Source: Sediminicola arcticus (GTDB taxonomy: Bacteria > Bacteroidota > Bacteroidia > Flavobacteriales > Flavobacteriaceae). From it: 64,000 nucleotides of DNA. Shown here piece after piece: positions 43,683 to 53,630 of the stretch. The notes beneath the pieces were generated by a model. It was given only the letters and a program-made list of their open reading frames with translations. It searched no databases and was not told where the DNA came from. The stretch's first letter is position 1; every line of letters begins with the position of its first letter. The stretch is taken from NCBI RefSeq assembly GCF_040566695.1, contig NZ_JBEXAE010000009.1, positions 1 to 64,000 of the forward strand, given 5' to 3'. Both the position numbers and the translations under genes were made by a program.

Positions 43683-44714
43683 TTATTCTTCTTGACTGTG
43701 TTTGGCGTATTGTCGCCATTTGGTAATACATGTCGCCATATCCTCAGGAACTTCTGAATCAAATCGCATAAATTCGTCCGAAACAGGATGGACAAAGCCA
43801 AGTGTCTTCGCATGTAGGGCCTGCCTTGGCAATATCTTAAAGGCATTATCCACAAATTGCTTGTATTTGGTAAAGGTGGTTCCCTTTAAAATTTTCTCGC
43901 CCCCGTAACGCTCATCATTAAATAATGTATGCCCTATGTACTTAAGATGCACTCTGATCTGATGGGTCCTACCTGTTTCTAATTTACATGAGATTACTGT
44001 TACATAGCCTAAACGTTCTAGCACCCTATAATGGGTAACAGCCTCCTTACCTTGATCTCCTTCCGGAAAAACATCCATTTGTAGTCGGTTTTTAGGATTC
44101 CTGCCAATATGACCTTCAATGGTACCGCTTTCATTTTCTACATTTCCCCATACTATTGCTATATATTCCCTTTCCGAGGTTTTATCATGGAATTGTTTGG
44201 CTAAATGTGTCATGGCAGCTTCTGTTTTGGCTACTACCAAAAGTCCAGAAGTATCCTTGTCTATTCTGTGAACCAGCCCAGGCCTTTCATCACTGTTTAA
44301 GGGTAAGGATTCAATGTGATGCAATAACGCATTAATCAAGGTACCAGAATAATTGCCATGGCCAGGATGCACTACCATACCCGGAGATTTATTTACCACC
44401 AACAGCACATCATCCTCATAAACTATATTTAAGGGAATATCCTCTGGCGTTAACAAAAATTCATAAGGAGGGTGTTCAAACATGACACGTACCTCATCCC
44501 CTGCCTTTACTTTATAGTTGGATTTCACGATGGAATTATTCACCCAAATATTACCTTCCTTGGCTGCTTGTTGAATTTTATTCCTGGTGGCATTTTCAAT
44601 AAAGTTCATTAAAAACTTATCTACCCTGAGTGGCTCTTGTCCCTTTCCGGCAACAAATTTATAATGTTCAAATAACTCCTCATCATTTAATTCAGGCCCA
44701 TTTACCTCTTCCAT
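43683..44714 (-). CDS. rluD: RluD-type 23S rRNA pseudouridine synthase
   Basis: The 343-residue enzyme has an N-terminal S4 RNA-binding domain (about residues 30-90: VDKFLMNFIENATRNKIQQA) and the RluA-family catalytic domain with GLVHRIDKDTSGLLVVAK, whose Asp is the nucleophile, and LETGRTHQIRVHLKYIGH. It probably modifies 23S rRNA helix 69. Its ATG lies three bases after the stop of the PASTA gene. Confidence 0.94.
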   Translation of the reverse strand: MEEVNGPELNDEELFEHYKFVAGKGQEPLRVDKFLMNFIENATRNKIQQAAKEGNIWVNNSIVKSNYKVKAGDEVRVMFEHPPYEFLLTPEDIPLNIVYEDDVLLVVNKSPGMVVHPGHGNYSGTLINALLHHIESLPLNSDERPGLVHRIDKDTSGLLVVAKTEAAMTHLAKQFHDKTSEREYIAIVWGNVENESGTIEGHIGRNPKNRLQMDVFPEGDQGKEAVTHYRVLERLGYVTVISCKLETGRTHQIRVHLKYIGHTLFNDERYGGEKILKGTTFTKYKQFVDNAFKILPRQALHAKTLGFVHPVSDEFMRFDSEVPEDMATCITKWRQYAKHSQEE

Positions 44715-44717
44715 ATG

Positions 44718-45305
44718 TTATTCTTCTAATTCATCTTTTATGACCACCCTATCCGAAATTTCTCCCCTTCCACAAACAAGTTCTATTTTGGAAGTCTTAG
44801 GCAATTGATCCCCAGGCTTTATATACTTGCCTTTAAACCTTATCTCATACACCATATCCTTGCCCATTTCTTCAATATACGTAATACGCTGCACGTCCAG
44901 ACCCACTGCCCTTAGTTTCGAGGTAGCATTCCGGATGGAATTTTGAATAATATCCGGTACTGTGACCTTATCGTAGCCAGATGGGTTAATGGTGATATAA
45001 ATTTTCCTATTAGATTTAACTTTATTTCCTGCTGGAGGATCCTGTTCAATGACAGAAAATCTAGGGTATTTTGGATTATAATTTGCAGAATCTAATACTT
45101 CATACCTTAGGTTGTTTTGCGCAATAACATTCCGCATTTCAGAAACTGATAGTTTTGAAAGATCAGGTACTATAACAAAATCGCCGTGATTGGTTGAACT
45201 TTTAAGCCATTGCATAATTACAAAAACCAACACTAACGATAGCACTATTCCTAATACCAGCTGTTTAAAAAAATTCTTACTCCCCAAAAAACGGAAAAAA
45301 TTCAT
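44718..45305 (-). CDS. PASTA domain membrane protein
   Basis: The 195-residue protein starts at 45305 (MNFFRFLGSKNFFKQL), has one transmembrane helix (about 13-33) and two or more extracytoplasmic PASTA repeats (VIVPDLSKLSVSEM, VIEQDPPAGNKVKSNRKIYI, KVTVPDIIQNSIRNA). PASTA domains bind peptidoglycan fragments, but no kinase or PBP domain is attached here. Pairing with rluD and the divergent ddl is a common flavobacterial arrangement. Confidence 0.9.
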   Translation of the reverse strand: MNFFRFLGSKNFFKQLVLGIVLSLVLVFVIMQWLKSSTNHGDFVIVPDLSKLSVSEMRNVIAQNNLRYEVLDSANYNPKYPRFSVIEQDPPAGNKVKSNRKIYITINPSGYDKVTVPDIIQNSIRNATSKLRAVGLDVQRITYIEEMGKDMVYEIRFKGKYIKPGDQLPKTSKIELVCGRGEISDRVVIKDELEE

Positions 45306-45450
45306 TTTTAACTCATTTAATAATCCCAGCAAATATATGAAACACAAAGCTTTTTTCTTTACTTTAAAAAAATGATATTTGTTTAGGCTGTTTACGTATT
45401 TACATCCTTGAGAAATAAACCAGCGACAACATACAACGTATTAGATTCAG

Positions 45451-46431
45451 ATGAAAAAGAACATTGCCATTATCATGGGTGGATATTCCAGTGAATATAA
45501 AATATCTCTTAAAAGTGGAGGGGTAGTACTTAAATATTTGGACAAGGAAAAATTTAATGCCTATGCTATCCATATTTCTAAAGACAAATGGGTTTACATA
45601 GATGATAAACAAAATGAATATCACATAAATAGGAATGACTTTTCCTTGGATACAGCCAATGGAAAAATAGTCTTCGATTGTATCTTTAACGCCATTCATG
45701 GCACCCCTGGGGAAGATGGTTTAATGCAGGGCTATTTTAACTTGATAAACATCCCACAAACTTCCTGTGATTATTACCAAGCGGCTTTGACTTTCAATAA
45801 AAGGGATCTTTTAAGTGTCCTTAAACCTTATGGTATCTTTTCGGCAACATCTTATTATTTAAATTTAGGAGATTTAATTAATGAAGAAGAGATCGTTAAA
45901 AAAGTAGGCCTACCATGTTTTGTTAAGGCAAATAAAGCAGGCAGTAGCTTCGGTATTTCCAAAGTCTACCGCAAAGAAGACCTGTTCGAGGCAATTTCGA
46001 AGGCCTATAAGGAGGATGATGAAATTATCATTGAAAGCTTTTTGGATGGTACAGAAGTTTCTGTAGGGGTTATCACTTTTAATGGAAAGACTAAGGTATT
46101 GCCCATAACGGAAATTGTTACAGAGAATGATTTTTTTGATTACGAGGCCAAATATGAAGGAAAGTCTAAAGAAATAACCCCTGCAAGAATATCTAAAGGG
46201 CAAGAAAAATCGGTATCGGAAGCAGCCAAACGCGCCTACGAAGTCCTTAAAATGAAAGGGTTTTCTAGAAGTGAATTTATTTTTGTGGGTGACCAACCCT
46301 TTATGTTAGAGATGAATACAACACCTGGCCTTACCGAAGAGAGCATATTACCCCAGCAGGCAAGAGCCGCAGGGATAACATTGCCGCAACTTTTTGAAAG
46401 CGCCATCATGGAAGCCTTAAAAGAAAAATAA
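45451..46431 (+). CDS. ddl: D-alanine--D-alanine ligase
   Basis: Ddl makes the D-Ala-D-Ala dipeptide of peptidoglycan. The 326-residue ATP-grasp enzyme shows IAIIMGGYSSEYKISLKSG, the glycine-rich loop ANKAGSSFGISKVY, EVSVGVITFNG, and the Mg ligands and active-site loop MLEMNTTPGLTEESILPQQ. It is followed after 30 bases by coaD on the same strand. Confidence 0.96.
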   Translation: MKKNIAIIMGGYSSEYKISLKSGGVVLKYLDKEKFNAYAIHISKDKWVYIDDKQNEYHINRNDFSLDTANGKIVFDCIFNAIHGTPGEDGLMQGYFNLINIPQTSCDYYQAALTFNKRDLLSVLKPYGIFSATSYYLNLGDLINEEEIVKKVGLPCFVKANKAGSSFGISKVYRKEDLFEAISKAYKEDDEIIIESFLDGTEVSVGVITFNGKTKVLPITEIVTENDFFDYEAKYEGKSKEITPARISKGQEKSVSEAAKRAYEVLKMKGFSRSEFIFVGDQPFMLEMNTTPGLTEESILPQQARAAGITLPQLFESAIMEALKEK

Positions 46432-46461
46432 GTAACTTTAAACAACATAAAAATAACTACA

Positions 46462-46920
46462 ATGAGACGTGCCATTTTTCCAGGTTCTTTTGACCCACTG
46501 ACCCTAGGCCATTTTGATATCATCCATAGAGGGATTACCCTTTTTGATGAACTCATAATAGCCATAGGAATCAATGCCGATAAAAAATACATGTTTACAT
46601 TGGAAGAAAGGACCCGCTTTATAAAAGAGGCCTTTAAAGACCAGCCAAAAATTAAGGTAATGACTTACAAGGGTTTAACAGTGGACTTCTGCAGAAAAAT
46701 AGATGCCAGTTTTATTTTAAGGGGTTTAAGGAATCCAGGAGATTTTGAATTTGAAAAGGCCATTGCACACACAAATCGTAAACTATCCGAAATTGAAACC
46801 GTTTTTCTACTTACCTCTTCCGGAAAATCTTATATCAGTTCTTCCATCGTTAGGGACGTTATAAGGAATGGTGGCGATTATACCGGTTTGGTACCAGACA
46901 GTGTTCGTGTCAAAAAATAA
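46462..46920 (+). CDS. coaD: Phosphopantetheine adenylyltransferase
   Basis: CoaD performs the fourth step of coenzyme A synthesis. The 152-residue protein has the nucleotidyltransferase motif FPGSFDPLTLGHFDII (T/HxGH), LRGLRNPGDFEFEKAIAH and the SSSIVRDVIRNGGD segment of the ISSTxxR motif. The length is normal for the family. Confidence 0.97.
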   Translation: MRRAIFPGSFDPLTLGHFDIIHRGITLFDELIIAIGINADKKYMFTLEERTRFIKEAFKDQPKIKVMTYKGLTVDFCRKIDASFILRGLRNPGDFEFEKAIAHTNRKLSEIETVFLLTSSGKSYISSSIVRDVIRNGGDYTGLVPDSVRVKK

Positions 46921-47199
46921 AAATTCAGTTTACAAATTCAAATCCATACAAATAAGACTTACCAATATAACTCTTAACTAAGGCGTTCTGACGTTTATAA
47001 AACATAGTATTAGATATAAAACTTATTCGGTTTCACTTGTTCCTTTTTGATTTAGAATGTACTAATTTCCTACATTTCGCCGATTTTTAAGAACACTTCA
47101 CCCTTAAATAAGGGGTCTACATCACTAGTTTGCTGCTATTCACAACAAGCTATTAATCAATACATTAAATGTCTTTATATTAGTAAGAAATTTCCTATA

Positions 47200-48946
47200 A
47201 TGTCACATAAAACCCAAGTACAAACCATTGATTACCTAATAAAGTAATTACCAGCAGCAACGGCTTTTGTGAACACTAAGTTTGAGTTAGTTCATGCTTC
47301 GGACAAATGGGTATCCTCTTTCGATTTTAACTCTTCAACCGTATACGGAAAAACACTTCATAAACTCTTTAAGAGTGTAAATCAGCATTGGTAAAAAATA
47401 TTGGATGGTTGTCTATTGGAAATTCACAGTGAGGTTCACATAGAAAGACATTTAGATAACGATAAGAATGAGCGTTGGTTCCAGTGGTTCAATAGGACCT
47501 GGTATGGTGACAAAGAAAATATCCTCGGTATCATTTTAAGCATCGAAGATGTATCCGAAAGAATACAAAATGAACTGAAATTAGAAAAGCTTGAAGTACT
47601 TTTCAAGGAAAAAACTGAAATTGGGAAAATAGGACATTGGGAATACGATGCTGAAAAAAATGAGTTATTTTGGTACAATATTACTAAGGCCATAAACACA
47701 GGGAAGTATGTGAACGGAAGAATTCCCTTGTTGACCGCGAAGGGAAATAATATTTGGGTTCTAGCCGCGGGCCAACCTATAATAAAAGATAAGGTGTTTG
47801 TTGGTCTTATAGGGACTTTCCAAGACATTATGGATATTGTAAGAGCTGAAGCCAAAATCATAGAAAATGAAAGACTGCTTCGGACAGTTTTAGACAATTT
47901 GCCCTTAAATGCTTATTAAAGGACCTGGAATCAAGAAAAGTTCTCGTCAACAAAGCCGAATGCGTATATATGGGCGTGAAAAGCGAAAAAATTTATTGGG
48001 GAAGAGCGATTTTGACTTATACGATGAAAAAATAGCGCAAATCTCAAGGGACGAAGATCTGCAGGTGCTCCACTCCATGAAATCTATTTTGGATAAAGAA
48101 ACGGTAAGTATTACCAAAGAGGAGAAGGTAACCCATTTTCTTACCTCTAAAATCCCCCTTAAAGGAATAGACGGCAAAAAAAATTCTTTGGTTGGGATTA
48201 GTATGGACATCTCCCTGATTAAGCAAAAAGAGAAAGAACTTAGGGATTTGGTCATTGTAGCCTACTTACAAAACAAAAAACTAATCAATTTTGCGCATAT
48301 TGTATCTCACAATCTAAGATCACATACTGCTAATTTTTCTATGTTATTAGATTTCCTAATAACATAGAAAAAGATGAAGAAGAAAAAATAAAAATAGTTA
48401 ATATGCTTACCAATGCATCGGACAACTTATTGGAAACCTTGGATGATTTAAACGAGGTGGTCGCAATTAACACCAATATTAACCTTGGGAAGCACCCTAT
48501 CCATTTAAACTCAAAAATTGAGGGAGCACAGCAAAATCTTTTAGCATTTCTAAAAAACAACAATGCCTCCATTATTAATCATATCCCAGAAGACGTATAT
48601 ATCAAAGCCATCCCAGCCTATTTGGAAAGCATATTGATGAATTTTATGACAAATGCTGTCAAGTACAAAGATCCAAATAGGGATCCTATAATAACATTGA
48701 CTGCAAAAAGAAGTCAGGATTATATGATCTTGAGTATTGCCGATAATGGCTTGGGAATAGACCTAAAAAAAATACGGCAGTAAATTATTTGGCATGTATA
48801 AAACCTTCCACAACAATATAGATGCTAGGGGAATTGGTCTCTACATCACCAAGAACCAAGTCGAGGCCATGAACGGAAAAATTATTACTACTAGTGAAGT
48901 TGGAAAAGGCACTACATTTAACATATATTTCAATGAAAAAGATTAA
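47200..48946 (+). pseudogene. Decayed PAS-domain sensor histidine kinase
   Basis: Pieces in all three frames assemble into one kinase: PAS-like segments (LPAATAFVNTKFELVHASDK, EDVSERIQNELKLEKLE), a HisKA helix with the phospho-accepting His (NFAHIVSHNLRSHTANFSML), and an HATPase domain (ESILMNFMTNAVKYKDP, ADNGLGIDLKK, then after the last frameshift LFGMYKTFHNNIDARGIGLY). Lesions I can place: in-frame TAA at 47245 and 47392; frameshifts near 47917, 47988, 48355 (each consistent with one lost base) and in the A8 run at about 48765-48772 (one extra base). Six lesions in one gene mark a true pseudogene. It follows coaD, where an intact kinase is common in relatives. Confidence 0.88.
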
Positions 48947-49333
48947 TTCTGTTTGCATTATAGACGACGATGAAATTATGGTATATCGTATCAAAAAAAT
49001 GCTTGGATCGGTAGTTGATTGCGAAAACATATTCACTTTTGGCAATGGATTACTGGCTTTGGAAGGCATTCGGGAAATGATAAAGACAAAGAAATTCCCA
49101 GTATCATATTTTTAGATATCAATATGCCAATTATGGATGGTTGGCAGTTTTTAGAGGAATTCATAGCACTGAAACTGGATAAAAAAGTATTTATCAATAT
49201 AGTCACTTCCTCATTAGATCCTTGTGACAAACAAAAGTCAGAAACCTTCAAATCAAGGACACATCACACCATTGAGTATAAGACCAAGCATATTAGGAGA
49301 AATGAAATTGAAGAAATAACAAATGCCGCTTAG
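48933..49333 (+). pseudogene. Frameshifted response regulator receiver protein
   Basis: The gene overlaps the end of the kinase remnant and encodes a stand-alone receiver domain: MKKINSVCIIDDDEIMVYRI, then, after a frameshift near 49078 (one missing base), IPSIIFLDINMPIMDGW with the phosphorylatable Asp, and FINIVTSSLDPCDKQK. It would be the partner of the adjacent kinase; both are broken, so the whole signalling pair appears lost. Confidence 0.85.
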
Positions 49334-49404
49334 CCTATAAACTTTAAATTTGCTTAATTTTGAAAAGACATTACAAAAAATGTCCAGTCAATAATTACAA
49401 ATAA

Positions 49405-51162
49405 ATGAGATATTTTTTAGTCTTTTCTATAGTGTTCCTGCTACTTTCCTGCGAAAAAAAAATAGAAGATAAAATAGCTGAATATCCCACTCCATTTGAA
49501 AGATCGAATGGTAACCAGACAGCCACATATTCAGAGGTCATTGAATTCTATATCCAATTAGCAAAGGAATTTCCTGCCATAAATATACAGACCATTGGTG
49601 ATACCGATAGTGGCGAACCACTGCATGTTGTAACCTATAATTTTGACGGAGAATTCAATTTTTCCAAAATTGGCAAGGATAAAACAATCATCTTAATCAA
49701 CAACGGTATTCACCCTGGGGAAAGTGATGGGATAGATGCTACCATGACGCTGTTCAGGGATTTGGCTGTAGAAAAAATGACGCCTCCAAAAAACACCGTC
49801 ATTACCACTATACCCATTTATAACATTGATGGAGCCCTAAATAGGAATTCTACCACCCGCGCTAATCAAAACGGTCCTGAATCCTATGGTTTTAGAGGCA
49901 ATGCCCAAAATTATGATCTCAATAGGGATTTCATCAAATCGGACACAAAAAATGCAAAAACTTTTGCCGATATTTTTCATTTGGTAAAACCTGATATTTT
50001 TATCGACAACCATGTTAGCAATGGTGCAGATTACCAATACACCCTAACGCACCTTTTTACGCAGCACAACAAACTTGGCGGAGATCTTGGTACATACCTT
50101 GAACAAGAATTAAGACCTAGGTTGGAACAATCCTTAGCGGCCGATAATTGGGATATTACCCCTTATGTAAATGTATTTAATGAAGTGCCGGAAAAAGGCT
50201 TTTCGCAATTTATGGACTCTCCCAGATATTCTACTGGCTATACTACTTTATGGAACACCTTAGGGATGATGGTGGAAACCCACATGCTTAAACCCTACAA
50301 AAAAAGAGTGGAAGGAACCTATCAATTAATGGTCAAAATGATAGAAATAACCGATACGGACACAAAGAAAATAAAGGAACTAAGAGAATTGGCCTTTTCC
50401 AAACAATTGGAAATGGACTACTATCCATTGCAATGGGAAGTGGACAGCACAAGAGTATCTACCCTAGATTTTAAAGGTTTTGAAGCTGACACCCTAACTA
50501 GTGAAGTAACGGGCCTTCCTCGCTTAAAGTACGATAGAAATAGACCTTTTACAAAATCAGTGGCCTACAAGAACAATTATAAACCCTCTTTAATGGTTGA
50601 AGTTCCCAAGGCTTATATCATCAAAAAGGGATGGAAAAAAATAGTAGACCTCTTAGTTAAGAACCAAATTAATTACCAAACACTGCAAAAGGACACCACC
50701 TTTTTAGTTGAATCCTATAAAATTGCAACCTACAATACCTATGAACGGCCTTATGAAGGTCACTATCCACACTATGGGACTACAGTTACTAAAAAATCTG
50801 ACTCCATCAGATTTTCACAAGGAGATTTCTTAGTGCCAACCAACCAGCCTGGTATGAGATATCTCCTAGAAACCTTAGAGCCAGAAGCACCCGATTCATT
50901 TTTCAATTGGAACTTCTTTGATACCGTTCTGAGTAGAAAAGAAGGATTTTCTCCGTACGTTTTTGAAGATGTAGCACTTAAAATATTGCAGGAAAACGAA
51001 TCTTTGAACCAGGAATTTCAGCTCAAAAAAGAAATGGAAGCGGATTTTGCCAAAAATTGGTATGCGCAGTTAGATTGGCTTTATACACATTCTCTATATT
51101 ATGAATCTGCCCATATGCAATATCCAATTTATCGCATTCTTAAAGACAGTGGCTTGAGATAA
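49405..51162 (+). CDS. M14 family zinc carboxypeptidase, lipoprotein
   Basis: The 585-residue protein has a lipoprotein signal (MRYFLVFSIVFLLLSCEKK, lipid Cys about residue 16) and an M14 peptidase domain with zinc ligands in NNGIHPGESDGIDA (HxxE) and the downstream His in IFIDNHVSNGADYQY. The Asn/Arg segment NAQNYDLNRDFIKSD is typical of the family. The C-terminal 250 residues form an extra domain of unknown role. The protein is probably anchored in the outer membrane or periplasm. Confidence 0.9.
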   Translation: MRYFLVFSIVFLLLSCEKKIEDKIAEYPTPFERSNGNQTATYSEVIEFYIQLAKEFPAINIQTIGDTDSGEPLHVVTYNFDGEFNFSKIGKDKTIILINNGIHPGESDGIDATMTLFRDLAVEKMTPPKNTVITTIPIYNIDGALNRNSTTRANQNGPESYGFRGNAQNYDLNRDFIKSDTKNAKTFADIFHLVKPDIFIDNHVSNGADYQYTLTHLFTQHNKLGGDLGTYLEQELRPRLEQSLAADNWDITPYVNVFNEVPEKGFSQFMDSPRYSTGYTTLWNTLGMMVETHMLKPYKKRVEGTYQLMVKMIEITDTDTKKIKELRELAFSKQLEMDYYPLQWEVDSTRVSTLDFKGFEADTLTSEVTGLPRLKYDRNRPFTKSVAYKNNYKPSLMVEVPKAYIIKKGWKKIVDLLVKNQINYQTLQKDTTFLVESYKIATYNTYERPYEGHYPHYGTTVTKKSDSIRFSQGDFLVPTNQPGMRYLLETLEPEAPDSFFNWNFFDTVLSRKEGFSPYVFEDVALKILQENESLNQEFQLKKEMEADFAKNWYAQLDWLYTHSLYYESAHMQYPIYRILKDSGLR

Positions 51163-51165
51163 AAA

Positions 51166-51753
51166 TTAATCCTCAAAGAGAATTTTGATATTTGTATAGG
51201 AATTCTGGAGGGCCTTTTTTATTTTTTTAGGGCCCTTCCATTTCACTTTCACTATTCCTTCATCAGCTTGGCCAACCAATGGTCCTCTATATGCAGTTCG
51301 CATAGCGTACCAATGTACTTCCTTTAGTTTATATGTACCATTCCTTTTAAAAACATGATAGGTAGTCCTGAGGAAATTCTCTATTTTCAATCCTCGGACC
51401 CCTGTTTCCTCTTCTACCTCCCTTATTGCTGCATCTGGGAGGGTCTCTCCCTTATCTACCTTTCCTTTGGGTAAGTCCCATTTGTCGTTCCTGTAAATAA
51501 AAAGCACTTTTCCCTCCTTATTTGTCACTACACCGCCTGCTGCCACCACTAACGGTATCTTTTTGGTGAACTTTTTAAGTATTTCTTCGTGATTGGGATG
51601 ATAGATATAAGCCTCGCTAATTTTATTCTTTGCCAGCGCATCAATAGCCTCATTAACAGATTTCCCATTCAACAAAAAATATTTGCTGTTGTCTGTTTCA
51701 GAGAGTTTATTTGTTAAAATAAGAGCAGACTCATTAACAAAAACTTTATACAT
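51166..51753 (-). CDS. NUDIX hydrolase
   Basis: The 195-residue protein starts at the ATG at 51753 (MYKVFVNESALIL). A 65-residue N-terminal domain precedes the NUDIX fold, whose box GKVDKGETLPDAAIREVEEETG gives the Gx5Ex7REUxEExGU pattern. It would hydrolyse a nucleoside diphosphate-linked compound; the substrate is unknown. Its start codon is only seven bases from that of the divergent pyrE. Confidence 0.92.
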   Translation of the reverse strand: MYKVFVNESALILTNKLSETDNSKYFLLNGKSVNEAIDALAKNKISEAYIYHPNHEEILKKFTKKIPLVVAAGGVVTNKEGKVLFIYRNDKWDLPKGKVDKGETLPDAAIREVEEETGVRGLKIENFLRTTYHVFKRNGTYKLKEVHWYAMRTAYRGPLVGQADEGIVKVKWKGPKKIKKALQNSYTNIKILFED

Positions 51754-51756
51754 TTG
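51749..51756 (+). promoter_or_regulatory. Possible pyrE -7 box overlapping the NUDIX start
   Basis: TACATTTG fits TAnnTTTG and lies four bases before the pyrE ATG, overlapping the start codon of the divergent NUDIX gene. A transcript from here would be leaderless. No -33 TTG is seen at 19 bases, so support is partial. Confidence 0.35.
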
Positions 51757-51760
51757 CGTT

Positions 51761-52402
51761 ATGGTTTTAAATAAAGACACCGCAAAAAAAACAGCAGAGC
51801 TTTTGTTGCAAATTAATGCAATAAAGTTGACACCTGAAAATCCTTTTACATGGGCCTCAGGTTGGAAATCTCCAATCTACTGCGACAATAGAATAATCCT
51901 ATCCTATCCTACTATAAGAAATTATGTAAGAGAGGAGATGGCCAAGCAAGTAGAAAATTTATATGGCAAGCCCGATGTGATTGCTGGTGTAGCTACTGGG
52001 GCCATTGGTATAGGGATGCTGGTTGCCGAATCTTTAGGCCTACCTTTTGTCTACGTGAGGCCAGAGCCAAAATCTCACGGGAGACAAAACCAAATTGAGG
52101 GATTTTTGGAAGCTAATCAGAATGTTGTGGTCATCGAAGATCTTATAAGTACTGGAAAAAGTAGTTTAAATGCAGTAGACGCACTTAAGGAAAGCGGCGC
52201 CAATATAAAGGGAATGATCGCCATTTTTACCTATGGCTTTTCTGTGGCAAAGGACAATTTTGAGGAAAAAGGGGTAGAACTCCACACCTTGAGCGATTAT
52301 GACCATCTAATAAAACAGGCGTCAGATACCAATTATATTAAAGAAGCACAATTGAACACCCTTATTGCATGGAAAAACAATCCTGCAGAATGGAAAAAAT
52401 AA
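51761..52402 (+). CDS. pyrE: Orotate phosphoribosyltransferase
   Basis: PyrE converts orotate and PRPP to OMP in pyrimidine synthesis. The 213-residue protein has FTWASGWKSPIYCDNR, GVATGAIGIGMLVAESL, YVRPEPKSHGRQNQIEG and the PRPP motif VVVIEDLISTGKSS. The frame is open upstream, but MVLNKDTAKKTAELLLQ at 51761 is the family start. Confidence 0.97.
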   Translation: MVLNKDTAKKTAELLLQINAIKLTPENPFTWASGWKSPIYCDNRIILSYPTIRNYVREEMAKQVENLYGKPDVIAGVATGAIGIGMLVAESLGLPFVYVRPEPKSHGRQNQIEGFLEANQNVVVIEDLISTGKSSLNAVDALKESGANIKGMIAIFTYGFSVAKDNFEEKGVELHTLSDYDHLIKQASDTNYIKEAQLNTLIAWKNNPAEWKK

Positions 52403-52408
52403 CATACT

Positions 52409-52801
52409 ATGCATATTGAAACTCCAAAAAAAACAATTACCAAAAGCGCTAAAGAAGTCTATAATTTTTTGCTAGATATCAAAAATTTCGAAAAGTTAAT
52501 GCCGGAAAACATTAGCAAATTTGAGGTATTAGGAGAGGATAAGTTTTTATTTGCCTTAAAGGGAATGCCAGAAATAGTTTTAAAACTAAAACACAAAAAT
52601 CCGCATGATAAGGTAATCTTGGGTGCTGCAAGCGATAAACTACCGTTTACGCTCACTGCGGATATTGTATCCCTAAGTGAAAATGAAAGTGACGTTACCT
52701 TAAGTTTCGAAGGCGAGTTTAATGCGATGATGGCCATGATGATAAAAAATCCCATCACGAATTTTATGGGAACCTTATCTGATAACCTGCATAAAATCTA
52801 A
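52409..52801 (+). CDS. SRPBCC family protein
   Basis: The 130-residue protein fits the START/SRPBCC helix-grip fold: an amphipathic start (AKEVYNFLLDIKNFEKLMPE), central beta strands and a long C-terminal helix (PITNFMGTLSDNLHKI). These bind hydrophobic ligands, but the ligand is unknown. It follows pyrE by six bases and its stop codon overlaps that of the converging birA by a few bases. Confidence 0.82.
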   Translation: MHIETPKKTITKSAKEVYNFLLDIKNFEKLMPENISKFEVLGEDKFLFALKGMPEIVLKLKHKNPHDKVILGAASDKLPFTLTADIVSLSENESDVTLSFEGEFNAMMAMMIKNPITNFMGTLSDNLHKI

Positions 52802-53538
52802 TACAATAATTTAATTTCTTTTAGGCCAAATTCCTTTTTTACATCGTCTTCTAGAGTAACGATTATCTTACCTTCTGCAGAAACGTCGGTGATGAATCCC
52901 ATAAATAATTCGTCATTCTCGTTTCTAAAAGTAGAAGGTTTGTCTTTTCTAAAAAGTACACTTTTATAATTTTCAAGGATTGTATTTACTATTGACGGAT
53001 CTTTTGCATTTAGCACCGCAAATGTCTCCTGCATCGATTTCAAAATGGAGCTTAAAAGTTCATCCAAGTCCATATTTTTACCTAAAATCAATTTAATGGA
53101 CGAAACATTGGGAAGATTATTGAAGTGCATCTGGTTAACATTTAGACCAATCCCAATTACGGAAGACTGTATTTTATCACCTGAAAGGATATTTTCGATC
53201 AGAATACCGGCAATCTTATGGTGACCTGACAGAATGTCGTTTGGCCATTTAACACTGAGATCAGGTATTTGAAGCTTCTTCAAATGCTTATATAGGGCCA
53301 TAGAAACCATAACGTTAATCATAAATTGCTGGGAGACCATGAAGTCATCAAACCTCTTCAACACGCTAAAGGTAAGGTTTTTGCCAGGCTCAGACTCCCA
53401 TACAGTGCCCATCTGACCCCTTCCCTTAGATTGCTCATTTGCCACAACGACCGTAAAATCGTTCAGCGCAACCTCTGCAAATAGCTCCTTCAAGTATACA
53501 TTTGTAGATTCCGTGGCATTAAGTTTGATTATATACAT
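52798..53538 (-). CDS. birA: Biotin--[acetyl-CoA-carboxylase] ligase
   Basis: BirA attaches biotin to acetyl-CoA carboxylase. The 246-residue protein has the catalytic core with VVVANEQSKGRGQMGTVWES, the lysine segment LSVKWPNDILSGHHKIAGIL and GIGLNVNQ, and a short C-terminal domain. The N-terminal DNA-binding domain of repressor-type BirA is absent, so it is a pure ligase (class I). Confidence 0.95.
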   Translation of the reverse strand: MYIIKLNATESTNVYLKELFAEVALNDFTVVVANEQSKGRGQMGTVWESEPGKNLTFSVLKRFDDFMVSQQFMINVMVSMALYKHLKKLQIPDLSVKWPNDILSGHHKIAGILIENILSGDKIQSSVIGIGLNVNQMHFNNLPNVSSIKLILGKNMDLDELLSSILKSMQETFAVLNAKDPSIVNTILENYKSVLFRKDKPSTFRNENDELFMGFITDVSAEGKIIVTLEDDVKKEFGLKEIKLLY

Positions 53539-53603
53539 AGTACAGTAGTTGTTTCTTGCACAATCTTATGTTAAAAACAATAGCTAAAAAAACAAAAAAA
53601 CAA

Positions 53604-53611
53604 TAACTTTG
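53604..53611 (+). promoter_or_regulatory. Possible rsfS-ftsH promoter -7 box
   Basis: TAACTTTG fits TAnnTTTG, 19 bases before the rsfS ATG. No convincing -33 element is seen. Confidence 0.3.
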
Positions 53612-53630
53612 TAAAATATAAAATTTTTGA

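Noticed and set aside
47200..49333. Explaining the broken kinase as homopolymer sequencing errors
   Set aside because: At least seven lesions including two nonsense codons, several outside long homopolymers, while adjacent long genes are clean.
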